NCBI GenBank assembly: GCA_936450465.1
Contig: OW388296.1
Coordinates: 54,054,431 to 54,118,430, forward strand
Direction: 5' to 3'
Length of the DNA: 64,000 bases
From: Gibbula magus
Taxonomy: Eukaryota; Mollusca; Gastropoda; Trochida; Trochidae
The notes below the pieces were generated by a model, which saw nothing but the letters and a program-made list of their open reading frames with translations, had not been told where the DNA came from and did not search any database. Both the position numbers and the translations under genes were made by a program. Positions 12,296 through 22,529 of the stretch are shown here, piece after piece; the stretch's first letter is position 1; the number at the start of each line of letters is the position of its first letter.

Positions 12296-12399
12296 AGATT
12301 ACCATATGTTTTCTATCAAAAGCTGTTGAATATATCAATACATGATTGTCCTTTGGTGAATCAAAGAAGGCGAATTCCCCCTAGACCCTAGACCCCCTA

Positions 12400-12491
12400 G
12401 ACCAGGGTAGCGTGCTCTTTGTTAAATTCTTCCATTTGGGCTGCAGCGTGAAATTCTTGTTGTACCAGTCCGTGTAAACACTGTGATCATC
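12400..12491 (-). CDS. candidate host exon, product not recognised
   Basis: On the minus strand a textbook 3' splice site (TTCTCATTCTTTTGCAG) is followed from 12491 by ~30 open codons reading DDHSVYTDWYNKNFTLQPKW and on to KNLTK. The stretch is more GC-rich than its surroundings and its composition looks like real protein. I do not recognise the family. No good 5' splice site follows; the frame runs into CTAGACC tandem copies near 12380-12400 and stops, so the exon may have been truncated by the neighbouring array. A further possible exon of the same strand is split around the transposon at 13653-19318. Confidence 0.35.
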
Positions 12492-12557
12492 CTGCAAAAG
12501 AATGAGAATTGAATATATCGTCAACATATATTCAAAATTGCATTATGCATACTGCAT

Positions 12558-12657
12558 GCCATTCTCGATAATAATGAGTATACGCTCCGATAAGTCTATT
12601 CAGCTTTATATTTTGTAGATTTATCGGAGTGAATACTCTGGATTATCGAGAATGACC
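12558..12657. repeat. near-perfect 100-bp palindrome
   Basis: CATTCTCGATAAT...CTCCGATAA on the left is mirrored by TTATCGGAGT...ATTATCGAGAATG on the right, meeting near 12605. It resembles a small foldback MITE. Confidence 0.6.
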
Positions 12658-12744
12658 GCATACCAAATTCAAAGTTATGCATAAAAACATATCATATTAT
12701 TGAACCGCAATCTCAATGGCTTTTAATGATAAACATGTAATGCT

Positions 12745-13165
12745 AACTAACCGGCAAAAACGCAACCACCAAAAAGCATGATAGCTTAATCAACGGGTAA
12801 ACGCCTGGAACAATGCCACGTCATTTCTCCAGAAAGTAAGTAATTTAATTTAAAGTTTTAGAAACAATATCTGTTCATGTTTTCAGGAAAAACGCCTTTG
12901 AACCAGGCGAGATCAGAGAGTGAGAATATGGCATTTCCGCTTGTTTAATGACATCCTACAGCAACAATGCGTCAGCGAATGACAGTCCAATGATGTAACG
13001 TAATTTTTCTTTTACTTAAATGCCAAACACTATAATATGTTATCAAAAAACCGTTTTGAAATAACGATTTTAGCATCTTTGTCTGTTTGAACAACTGAAA
13101 ATAATATAATGATCTACACATTGTTTCTGGCCATTTGGTCCTACATGTAACGTTGTCACAACCAA
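12745..13165. mobile_element. diverged relative of the MITE at 53651
   Basis: Shared ordered words with 53651-54212 include TGACATCCTACAG, TTTTAAATGCCAAA-like, AACATTTTGAAA-like/CCGTTTTGAAA and CGATTTTAGCA/CGATTTCAACA. The ends (GGCAAAAACGCAACCACC and GTTGTCAC) are decayed versions of the other copy's TIRs. No coding capacity. Confidence 0.45.
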
Positions 13166-13559
13166 ACTTTTTTTTACAAATAATTTTAATTGGTTACATG
13201 CATACATATTGACATATATTCTTTAGAAATATTTTGATTAAAAATCATGTTTTCAATTTTTCAAAAACAAATCCAATGGAAATTTCCGTTTGAAATTACA
13301 AACGTAGGACTTGACCAGATTTCCAGGGATAACTTGGAGACCATTATATGGTTCACTTATTTGATTGTAGAACTGTTTCAATCCGATGTTATACATAGAG
13401 GATATCTGTCTTGTCTTGACTAATACAATGTTTATCTCATCGAATGAGGTAGAAAGGTTATATTTTGATGAGATAAATATGGTATTTGTCAAGAATTGAC
13501 GGATATTCTATTCATTATATGATATTATCCATGTAATTACGTCAGAAAAGGGTTGTTTT
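13166..13559. other. no gene recognised
   Basis: AT-rich; one 79-codon minus frame without a recognisable domain. Confidence 0.5.
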
Positions 13560-13652
13560 CACGCCAAGCGGCCGCAAGGAACAGCCCGTCACCACGAGAT
13601 CCTCTTGCGTTGCCCTTCCTGCTGCTATATCGATGGAACCCTTGGCCATATA
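13560..13652 (-). other. GC-rich segment split by the ISL2EU insertion
   Basis: This ~90-bp segment is clearly GC-richer than its flanks. Read on the minus strand with the transposon removed, it continues from 19321-19352, where TTTTCACGTCCTTAG looks like a splice acceptor. The joined piece stays open (for example VYRYMAKGSIDIAAGRATQ) until near 13560, but more than one frame is open and the downstream donor (GC|GTGAAA) is weak. It could be a host exon interrupted by the transposon, or part of an older repeat. Confidence 0.3.
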
Positions 13653-13684
13653 GCCCTGTTCAATAAGGGTTGTTACCTCCCTTT
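13653..13684 (+). repeat. ISL2EU left TIR
   Basis: Begins GCCCTGTTCAATAAGGGTTG and matches the inverted right end over all 32 bases. A second shared word, TTCCGGAGAGCAA (13726-13738), lies inside it, just ahead of the start codon at 13750. Confidence 0.95.
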
Positions 13685-13749
13685 GGTAAATTATCCCCCT
13701 TTACTTTTCCCACAATGCAACACGTTTCCGGAGAGCAATTTTTGACAAT

Positions 13750-16019
13750 ATGGCTGAAGGGCACATAGAATATGTTAACCTTGAAGATTTAAATGTACGT
13801 CAACTGAAGGATTATCTTCGTCAAAGAGGCGCCCATGTATCGGGAACAAAGGCTCAGCTTTTGAAAAGAGCGCGGGAGCTCGATCAGTTAGGCTACCGAC
13901 CACTGAGAGAAGTTCAAGAGGAGGATGAAGAAATTGACAGAGAAAGACAAACAGCTCGTTTTACGACTACGCTTGGTGAAAAGCTCCCTGAACCATGGAC
14001 CATTAAGGATTGGGACTCCGACCCAGGAAGAATTCCAGTAATACGACACACTGACTTGATAAATTACTTTGTTTACAGTCGGAAACGGACGTTTGATACG
14101 AATTCAATGAAGGCAAAGCGACAACTGAAAGCGAAGGTTTTCTACGAAGATCGGCATGTGCATAGTATTGGATATAGCCCAATTTATCAAGACTGTTCTC
14201 ACTGTTTCATCAAGTGTAAAGTCATTCCTTCTCTACCAGGAAGTGCGAGTGAGAATAAGAAACCAGACTACGATACATGGGTGTGTGTGACCAAGGAGAC
14301 AGGGAATGTTCATTCTGCTGGCTGTACATGTAGTGCTGGGTAAGTAAATATTTTTGTATGAAAATGTTTTTTTTTAATAGCATAACAGTGTAGACAATGT
14401 AATTAATTTCTTATAAATTGTGGTGACGTTTTTCAAATGTATAACTTGGCGACCCCCTTAATATGCCAAAATGCCCAATATTATAAATAATAATTTATAA
14501 AATATTCAGTTGAGTAATCATATATAACATAAAACATGACCATATTGGGGATATTTGACATTTCTCGTTGAATGTCGTGTATATTTATTTGAGTGAAGTA
14601 GATGATTATAATACTTATATATTGTAAATATGTCATTTATACTTCACATGTCGAGATGTACAAGGTATTCAAAATTTTAAAAGAAATGCTAAATGTGCAT
14701 TTTATTAGATTTCACAAATTAAAGATGGTAAATTATGGTTAATCAGTGAAAAAACTAATAATATATTATCCCATTGAAAATATAATATGACTATTATTTC
14801 TGGAATATTTCATTCTTGTTTTAGGGAGGGCGAAGCATGCAATCATGTTGCAGCTCTACTGTATGCTGTGATTGACATGTCGGAGAAGAAGAAGGAAGGA
14901 CTTCACGCTGTGACATCAGAATCTTGCAAGTGGATTAAGCCCAGAAAAAGACACCTCAGTCCAAAGAAATCTCAAAATTTGAGCTTCAAAAAATTCAAGG
15001 GACTTGAAACAGACATTCCAGTGACACCTATCACTAAAGGGACTAAGTCTACGCAAAAGAGAACTGAAAATTTGGACACAGTAACACCAATCAACATAAC
15101 TAATTTTGCAACTGCATTAAGAGAAAAAGCTCCATATGCTGCCTTTTTGCTGGGGGTTGATCTCCCTTCACAAGAAAAGGTCCCTGCTGAGACAGAACAG
15201 TTAGAAAAGCTTCATGAAGTAGACTTTATGTACAGAAATGAGACCGACTTGAAGAGTGAAATGTGCCAAAATCATTTCAATACATATTTTGACGCCTTAA
15301 CAGTTTCAAGTGATCAGTGTCAGGCCATTGAGGACAAGACTAGGGGACAGCATAGAAATCAAAACTGGAATTCTGTAAGGTTCGGAAGAGTAACAAGCTC
15401 AAATTTTGGTTCTGTTTGGACACTTAAAGAGACAACTCCACCAGACTGCACGCTTAAACGTATCATGGGATACACAGACTTCGATAGCAAAGAGTTGCGC
15501 TGGGGACGTCAACATGAACCTGCTGCACGTCGTGTGTATCGTCGGACAATTCAGAAAAGCCACCCCGGGATGAAAGTACATTCGTGTGGATTACTTGTCA
15601 GATCAGACCTGCCCTACCTGGGAAGCAGTCCCGATGCACTGCTGTGCTGTGAACATTGTACTAATGCTGTATCTGGTGTATTAGAAATTAAGTGTCCTTA
15701 TGCATCAAGATTTCTGACCCCCCATGAAGCAGCACAGAAGAAAGGTTTCTTTTGTACTATTAAAAATAACTGTGTACAGCTGAAAAGAAATCACCCATAT
15801 TATTATCAGGTTCAGGGGCAAATGGCAATTTCTGGGAGAACCTGGTGTGATTTTTTCGTTTGGACACTTATGGGCTATTCTGTTGAAAGAATTTTCTTCG
15901 ATGAGAAGTTATGGAAGTGTCTACTTGTTAAGCTGACAATGTTCTACAAGTCTGCTGTTATTCCAGAGCTGTTTAGTGAAAGAGTAAAGAGAGGAATACC
16001 CTTGTTTCCCAGGAAGTAA
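13750..16019 (+). CDS. SAP-SWIM-YqaJ nuclease of the ISL2EU element
   Basis: Two exons, 13750-14339 and 14825-16019, joined by a GT-AG intron (14340-14824; donor GTAAGT, acceptor TTTTAG), give 594 residues. The splice is supported because it rebuilds a perfect SWIM zinc finger across the junction: C192-x-C194-x7-C202-x-H204. Residues ~10-46 form a SAP DNA-binding helix pair (LNVRQLKDYLRQRG...). Residues ~380-530 are a YqaJ/lambda-exonuclease-like PD-(D/E)xK nuclease: R382 in RFGRVTSS, E428 in WGRQHE, D467 in SSPDAL, E484-x-K486 in EIKCP, and Q525-x-Q527. All catalytic positions look intact. In ISL2EU elements this protein accompanies the transposase; a role in end processing or repair is inferred. 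Reading into the intron would stop at once (GGG-TAA). A likely poly(A) signal is AATAAA near 16515. Confidence 0.9.
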
Positions 16020-16671
16020 CTTCTGCTCTTTGAGAAATTAAAATGAAGAGAACGAGAAATGTATACATAACAAACTCTTTACTCATGATATGATGTTTTG
16101 ACATAGATTCTTGTGATAACAAATACATAATTAATAAATGAACTGTACATAGTCTATAGATATCACCACTCATATGATGTCTCCTATAGTTTAGTGTTAC
16201 ACTTTTCAATGTATATCATGACAAAATCAGGGGTTAAAATATATGTACTGTAAGTCCACATGTTATGAACCTACATCAATATTTTGCACTTAGTCAAAGA
16301 GCTATGTCTTAAGTCCACCAAATCTGATTGAAACTTAGTTTTTAAAGTTGTTTAAATGTTCTTCTGAAAAACAGGCAAGTCAGTGTCTTAGACATGCAGA
16401 ATTTGTAACCCCTGTTACTTTGATAAACAAATAACAATGGATTGAATAATTATGTGAATGCATTTATTGTGTATACCGTAAACAAATGTTATTGTTTCAT
16501 TCATATTTGTCTTAAATAAATTTGTTACACTAACACTTCTTTTTATCCTTTCTGAAGATCCATTTGTAGTGAGGTAAATTGGGGTTTAACACTGTTTTCA
16601 AGAGTATATCACTGATATCAAGGCTGCTAGTATTATAATTTCATTGAAAAGGCTTGCAATGCCATGGTGGC

Positions 16672-16888
16672 TATGCATTGTGGTGAAACCTGTGAGCATC
16701 GGCTGGAACTAGCGAACCAAGGGTGGTACTGCACTGAAATTCATTGTAACATTGCACCCAAACCTTATTACAAGTAGAACAGTTCTCTACTGAAGACAAA
16801 GTTACCGAAGCCCCTGGTAGAAATTGGAACCCTGAACCTCTTGATCCGAAGCCTAACACACTCACCACTGCACTATCCTGTCTCACCT
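16672..16888 (-). mobile_element. tRNA-derived SINE inside the ISL2EU element
   Basis: Read on the minus strand, GATAGTGCAGTGGTGAGTGT gives an A-box-like head and GGTTCAGGGTTCC a degenerate B box. The body contains GTAGAGAACTGTTCTA, GGTTTGGGTGCAATG and GAATTTCAGTGCAGTACCA. The same body words occur at 48842-49075 (plus), so this is one family. It lies between the two transposon genes and so postdates the element. Confidence 0.7.
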
Positions 16889-17041
16889 TGCTAATATTGC
16901 AAATTGTGATTGATTTACAATAAATGATGTTACTTTCATCACAAAAATTGTGTAATAATAGTAATAAATTTAACTTTATCTTTCTGGCATTTTTTTTCAT
17001 GATACATTCAAATTCTAACAAAATACACATGAAATATCACA

Positions 17042-19220
17042 TCAGAAATCTTCATCATGAACTAATGGTGGCTGCAAGTTTGATAAAGCTGCACAGATTC
17101 TCCATATTTTAGTTGCCTGTTTTGCTAAAGTGATTGGCATAACACCTTGTAAAATGCGGAAATTTTTAACTCTTTCCATTGCGCGTTCCACATCTATTCG
17201 ATGATTAGCTATTCTGCGAGTCTCTTCAATCTGCCTTCTATTAAATCTTGATCGCTTAAGTGGAGGAATTATCAGTAAAATGCCCCTTGGAATAGTGAGA
17301 TCAGAAATCAAAAATCCTTTATCTGCCATAATGGAGTCCCCACGGTCACAAAGTTCAAGTATTCCACAGCGTTCTGTAATCTGTTTGTCACTGATGCTCC
17401 CTGTCCATAAATCAGACACATAAGTTATAACACCTGATGGACTTATACCCAACAGAGCTTTGTAAGTCATGTGTGACTTATAATGAGAATACATCATACT
17501 TTTGTTGACTTGTGACTGTGGTGTTTCTGTAAATATCTCTGTGCAGTCAATAATGACCCTGCATGAAGGATATCTCTGCTTGAATTTATTTGGCATTGTC
17601 TGTTCTATTAATAACTTTGACGGCCATGGAATCAAACATGCCAATTTCACATGAAGATAACAGATCCATGTATTGACAATGTTACTGCATGTTGCTTTAG
17701 ATGTGAAATCGGTCAGCAAGATCTTCTAGAAGTAATCCTAATCTCAAACGCATCAAGACCAAAAAGAATTCATCTATCAATCTCAAAATCCTTGGCCTGC
17801 CAGTACCACAGTTTTCTCCATTGCCTGTCCTGTGTGTGTGCTCCTCTGCATCAGTCATTTCATCAAACATCAACTGAAATGTTTCACCATTTGGAAGTCC
17901 TGTGTAGAACATTACCTTTTCTGTAGAATTAGAAATGTCCTCAAATGCAAGATTAGGCCTAGTCACCTGTGTACCAACACTCTTAAATGTTTTGACATTT
18001 TCAAAATCCTCAGTTTGACATGAAACACTTACATGTAGCTTCAAATCATTGTCAGTTTGAGTTGCCACACTGACTGAAGAGTTTTCCATCACACATGTTT
18101 GTTCACATTTATTGACAAATGTACTAATACTTGACCTTTCAACTGGGCCACAGTAGTCATGTAGCATTACTGATGCACAAATAACACTGCCACTGAATCC
18201 AAGGGATGGGTTGACTCCTGTGTCAGAAGGAACTGTGATATGGTCATCATCCTCAGCAATACTGTAATCTGGAACCTCCTCTGCAATCACCTGTAAATAA
18301 ATACAAGGTTTAAATATATTTCACATAAATGAAAACTGAATTGGCTATAAAGATTATTTTAATACTTCTATTACCATCTACTATTGCTCTCATCAGCTTC
18401 TGGAAATGAAATAATCATAAATAATATTTATCAAATTCATAATCATTGTAAAATTGGAAATGAATGGTGTTCTACACAAGTCAAACTCTGACTGTGTGGT
18501 AGACATCTGATTACTTTCCTCTTCAATCATTTCTACTGAAAATGTCTACATTAAATTAATGTTATTACTAAAACCCTAAACTTTCATCTTGAAAAAGAAT
18601 TGTTTTAAAATATTTTACTTGTATAAATGTTCCGATGCCTCATAGGTGCGACATCAATGTACATAAATCAACTAAATACAACACATAATCACTTAACTAG
18701 ACAATATAAAAAAGTGTAAACAAATTTTAAGTTTTGTAGAAAGCGGAACAAGAATAAACAAATAGGGCCTATTCGAAAGTAATGCATTGACTGTTCACTT
18801 TAGTATCGTAAAAGATAACATACCTTAATACATTTATTCTGGCCATTGAAACATTTAGAGAAAGTAAACATGTAAAATAATCGATCTTACCTCAGAATCT
18901 GTGCTGAATGTCTTGGTTACCCCATTCTTCAGGATAAATATAGAAGGAAAAGTCTTTCCTGGGTTGTATTTGTTGTCAACGAAATGTGCAGAACACAATC
19001 TGTCGTTTTTTTCACTGAAACGAAACTTCGGACTGACTACTTTTATTCGCCGTAGCCATGCCCTTTGAAGTGTCTTATCAGCTGGGAATCGATGTAAAGT
19101 TACCACTTCACCGTCTATAGACTTTCCACGGTAATTACTGCATATACAGCAGTAGTGTCGCTTCGACACAGTTGATTTTCCCGCATAATTATCATTCTTC
19201 CCTAGCAACGCTGACGCCAT
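17042..19220 (-). pseudogene. THAP-DDE transposase of ISL2EU, frameshifted
   Basis: Exon 1 (19220-18891) starts at MASALL and encodes a THAP C2CH zinc finger: CCIC, W in RAWLRRI, C-x2-H in CSAHF, and FPSIF near the end. A GT-AG intron (18890-18291) joins phase 0 to exon 2 (18290-17042). Exon 2 opens with an acidic linker holding three TQT-like motifs (VATQTD, SCQTED, VGTQV). A helix-turn-helix follows (LEDLADRFHI, then SKATCSNIVN), then an IS5/PIF-type DDE nuclease: D in IIDCTE, D in MADKGF and E in RIDVERA, all present. Inside the HTH, near 17697-17704, the frame breaks: one frame stops (TAA at 17699-17697) and the rest continues in another. A single small indel is the simplest cause; assembly error is possible. 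A longer upstream start at 19301 would lie in the TIR and is less likely. Confidence 0.85.
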
Positions 19221-19286
19221 TTTGCTCTCCGGAAGTGGATCGCACCATTCTTCGCAGCAAAAGAGTTCTCTAAGGGAGGCTATTTT

Positions 19287-19318
19287 AAAGGGAGGTAACA
19301 ACCCTTATTGAACAGGGC
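19287..19318 (-). repeat. ISL2EU right TIR
   Basis: Perfect inverted copy of 13653-13684. The inner word TTCCGGAGAGCAA recurs at 19234-19222, one base ahead of the transposase start codon. Confidence 0.95.
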
Positions 19319-19779
19319 TATAGCGGTACACTGAATCTTGTACCATGAACCCACCTAAGGACGTGAAAAGACCATGCTATTATTTCTTATTGTTTGATGT
19401 TAAGACCTTTTAGTTAAAGAACGTTTAATTTCTATTTACACGAGCACATTTGTGTATCATCACTTCCCTTTGTACTCTTCAGAGCACTATCTACCTACAA
19501 AAGAAACATAAACACGTTATACATGGTGGTAAGGATAAAACTTCGATTCACGGTTTTGTTTGGGAACTAATTCATCAGAGGGCGTAAAATCTCCCGACCT
19601 GACCCATTTACCTGAAACCGGAGGCTTGCTTAGCAAGCATTCAGTGGTATAAAATGTCATCTTTCAATTGCTATGCGAAGGGGAGCACATTAGTGCGATG
19701 CCCACATATGAGCAGCATGCATTACCCGTCGCGTGAAGAACACAGGGTTCATACTGGCAAGCACATCCTTCACGACCCT

Positions 19780-19990
19780 TCGTAGCCTAGTGGGTAAGGC
19801 TGCCAAGTTAGTTGACTGAGAGAGCAGAGTTCGAAACTAGGTATGGACTGATAGTTTATTGGTAACCTTTGATGGAACTCTTCAGCGTGTGAGGTAGATT
19901 TGTAGATCTCATCCGATTTTGAGATTTCAGACAGAGAGATGGTTGACCGTCCCATCATTGCAGAATATTTAAAACTCTATTTTGAGTTTT
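19780..19990 (+). mobile_element. tRNA-derived SINE, another family
   Basis: TAGCCTAGTGGGTAAGGCTG (A-box region) and AGAGTTCGAAACT (B box) are spaced as in a tRNA-type Pol III promoter. The ~130-bp tail has no coding frame. The body words of the 16672/48842 family are absent. End points are approximate. Confidence 0.55.
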
Positions 19991-20189
19991 TAAGTACAAT
20001 GTATCTTGACAGCTGTCAGATCACTTGAACTACGTTCGAGTGACCATTTTCATGAGAAATACCTTAAAATTGCCGCCCGATGGGAATTAAATGGACTCTC
20101 ATGGCTTAACGGAAACATGTACATTCGTTTTAGAACTATTTTTTTATGCAGAATTATTTAGCCATTGTAAAGACTTATTTACCTTTTTG

Positions 20190-20240
20190 TGAGAGCACTA
20201 TATTACAGTAAGAACGACGTGCTACAGCACCTTTAAGAAC
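20190..20240 (+). repeat. short dispersed repeat
   Basis: GTAAGAACGACGTGCTACA at about 20209-20227 recurs as GTAAGAACGGCGTGCTACA at about 54980-54998, both followed by a CCTTTAAG/CCGTTTAAAG word. A similar CGTGCTACTGCCCCTTTAAA occurs near 4975. Confidence 0.5.
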
Positions 20241-20266
20241 TGGGTAACAAATGGTCAGAAGAAATT

Positions 20267-20268
<2 letters not shown>

Positions 20269-20359
<91 letters not shown>
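20269..20359. repeat. (TA)n then (TG)n microsatellite
   Basis: An uninterrupted TA run from 20269 to 20349 passes into TGTGTGTGTG. The Tyr-Ile coding frames across it are artefacts. Confidence 0.98.
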
Positions 20360-20360
<1 letters not shown>

Positions 20361-20379
20361 AACAGAGTGCGGGTTCACA

Positions 20380-20810
20380 AACAGCAGATAATGGACACCA
20401 AAACAAGATGTATTCCACTGAGTGAACATTTAGATGCATGCACTGCCAATAAGGATATTAAATTTACTATTTATCGATTTTATAAAATGGCAAACGCAAG
20501 TACAATAACGCGTAAAATTAATGAAGAACATTTTCTTAAAACACTGTGTCAATCCCTTAATAGCTAAACCGGTTACAACTTAAAGTCGCCCACTGTTCTA
20601 TGATGTCACAATCAGTTTATGATTGCAACGTCACAGAATCGTGACGTCATAATCACTGTAATGTAAACCTGCCGGAGGATAAAGTCGAAACATATAGGAG
20701 GAAATCAGCGGTAGATTTTCTCTCAACTACCATTTGAATATATACTGACTGTACACTTGAATAAACACCCTATTTTAAATATATATATATATATATATAT
20801 CTCAACTCAT
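20380..20810 (+). pseudogene. Penelope-like element 3' end
   Basis: The plus-strand reading [20 protein letters not shown], then YRFYKM, then NEEHFLKTLCQSLN has the layout of the C-terminal GIY-YIG region of Penelope-like elements, where HL-x2-C and (E)xxFI-x4-P-x-LN are frequent. It ends at a stop near 20567. The following 3' DNA has TGATGTCACAATCA...GTGACGTCATAATC, CTGCCGGAGGATAAAGTCGAAAC and an (AT)n run at 20779-20801. Only ~60 codons remain. Confidence 0.5.
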
Positions 20811-20889
20811 TATCCACTCAATCTGGATATGTTCCACAATATAAAAAAATACACCTCTTCTAATGTGTGATGAAAAAATGTGTAAAATT

Positions 20890-21180
20890 GTTGATAATGT
20901 AAAGTTTATCAAAAGTAAACGCCAGAGCAAAAATGTTTAAGCAACTATTAACTAAGGCTAAATTTGAGATAAACAGTATTCCTCCGGAGTACGGTGCACG
21001 TGTTTCCAAATGTAACAGAGGCAATTGTGGAAAGTGTCCATATATTCACTAGAACGTTCGAGTGTGAAATTAAGAACAAAACAGAGAGATTTTATGTGCG
21101 GTTCAATACTGACTGTTCAGCAAAAACAGTTTATATCTGAGACAGAGTCCAGGTAAAAATCTGTAAAAATAAAATACTTC
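20890..21180 (+). pseudogene. Penelope-like element internal fragment
   Basis: Broken plus-strand frames read GARVSKCNRGNCGKCPYIH, then REILCAVQ or ERFYVRFNTDCSAK in another frame, then VYI. The C-x4-CGKC and T-D-C-S-A-K words resemble the Cys-containing linker between RT and GIY-YIG in Penelope-like elements. This segment belongs upstream of the 20380-20567 piece in an intact element, so it comes from a second truncated copy arranged in tandem. Confidence 0.5.
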
Positions 21181-21329
21181 AGATGACACTTGCTGTAGAT
21201 ATCATTTTATCATATATATATATGCTTACACTCGCGATCGTATATACATGTTATAAAATATTACCTGGTCATCTTTACGTGACAGCAGATGAACGTTAGA
21301 AGAAATTTTAAAGCCGAGGCTGCTGCACT

Positions 21330-21735
21330 CCCATAATGTCCGGTGTTTATCTACAATAGAAGTAATTTCATTATCAGGTAGTTGAAATGACGTTAGGCCA
21401 TGTTGTCAGGTGTTTATCTGCATATGTTACATTATCAGAAAGTCGAAAGGATTAGTTAGACCATGGTGTCCAACGATTAATTAAATAATAAAAATAGTGT
21501 TCATTCATAAGAAGTCTAGATTGTTGCTGTGCCATGATATGATGTGCCTATCTGGAATTAAAGTAACGTTAAGAAATTCGAAGTTTCAAAGTTTGTGTTC
21601 AAAGCTTTATATAAAATAAAACCATTGTCAGGCTAGAAGAAGGCTGGTAACGTCGCACTACCATGATGTCCGGTGTTTATCTGCAATAAAGTAATGTACT
21701 AAAAAGTCATGGTTTCCAAAGTGTAATCTGAAATA
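21330..21735 (+). repeat. degenerate ~70-bp tandem repeat
   Basis: CCATGATGTCCGGTGTTTAT-like words recur near 21332, 21400, 21463, 21533 and 21661, each followed by TCTGCAATA/AAAGTAA and an AGTCGAAA-like word. Copies are diverged and spacing is irregular. Confidence 0.6.
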
Positions 21736-22480
21736 AAAGCATTAAAAGTTACTTATAGAAATATGGTTGTATTGTTAGTATGTGAATTATTTTTATCTTT
21801 ATGGTAAACATTTGATTTCACTGCATAACCATTTCGGAGTATAAGGTATAAATTAAATGTCTGAATTTTTTTTTTACATTTTGTTAAGTACTTTGATATG
21901 ATACCTTTATGATTGACGAATAAATCTTAATTTGATTGTTTTCTTCTGAAGATTAATTAATGTACGAATTACTTTTTATTGTTTTGAAAATGTTTTATTT
22001 CAATACTGACACATCTGGCTTACCTATAAAACATTTTACGTTTGGGATAATTTTTTTTATGCAATTAGTTCATGGGCGTAGCTTCTATTACGCAAAGTAG
22101 GCATTTGCGTAATACTTTTTGGCCAGAGACATGCACTGATGTCATAAAATATGCAACGTAAATAAAGCTGATCGACGACTGGCATTAACCTTTTCCTTAC
22201 CAGTGACTCTGTCCACTAGATTATAAATTCCAGTGAATTTCGGACAGTTCTGATAAAGAGGAGACGACTATGTTCTAAGTTTAAATGGCAAAAACTTTGC
22301 AACATTACGGAATGTTTACACACATCGCTTCGGCAATATAGCACTTATTTCCCTATTCAGTCGTATCCTCTTCATTTACGAGAATTCCAGTGCCCACTCA
22401 AGCAAAAACATTTTCTGTTGAATATTGGTGTCCAAGGCTTTTATTAAATATTACAGAATAATTTGCATTAAATATTGAAT
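21736..22480. other. no gene recognised
   Basis: AT-rich spacer; no frame or repeat recognised. Confidence 0.5.
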
Positions 22481-22529
22481 ACTATGATGGCCGAGAGGGG
22501 ACATCGCTCTTTCGCCCTCTGGTATCAAC

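Larger units (their letters stand above)
13653..19318. mobile_element. complete ISL2EU-type DNA transposon
   Basis: A 5,666-bp element with perfect 32-bp TIRs. It carries two convergent genes: SAP-SWIM-YqaJ (plus) and THAP-DDE transposase (minus). This pairing of an IS5/PIF-like transposase with a YqaJ-type nuclease is the known signature of the eukaryotic ISL2EU group. Both flanks read TATA outside GCCCTG...CAGGGC, so the target duplication is TA or TATA; the palindrome leaves this unresolved. A SINE (16672-16888) has inserted between the genes. The transposase is frameshifted, so this copy probably needs a helper. Confidence 0.9.

Noticed and set aside
14787..14824. Separate second gene starting at 14787
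   Set aside because: Those codons are intronic; splicing at 14340/14824 rebuilds the SWIM finger and gives one protein.
19221..19301. Transposase start at 19301
   Set aside because: It would put coding sequence in the TIR, and MASALL at 19220 follows the conserved subterminal word.
19787..19870. Functional tRNA gene
   Set aside because: A and B boxes are present but the B-box loop is followed by an unpaired tail without a terminator; a SINE head fits better.
20175..20439. Frames with poly Tyr-Ile
   Set aside because: Pure translation of (TA)n.
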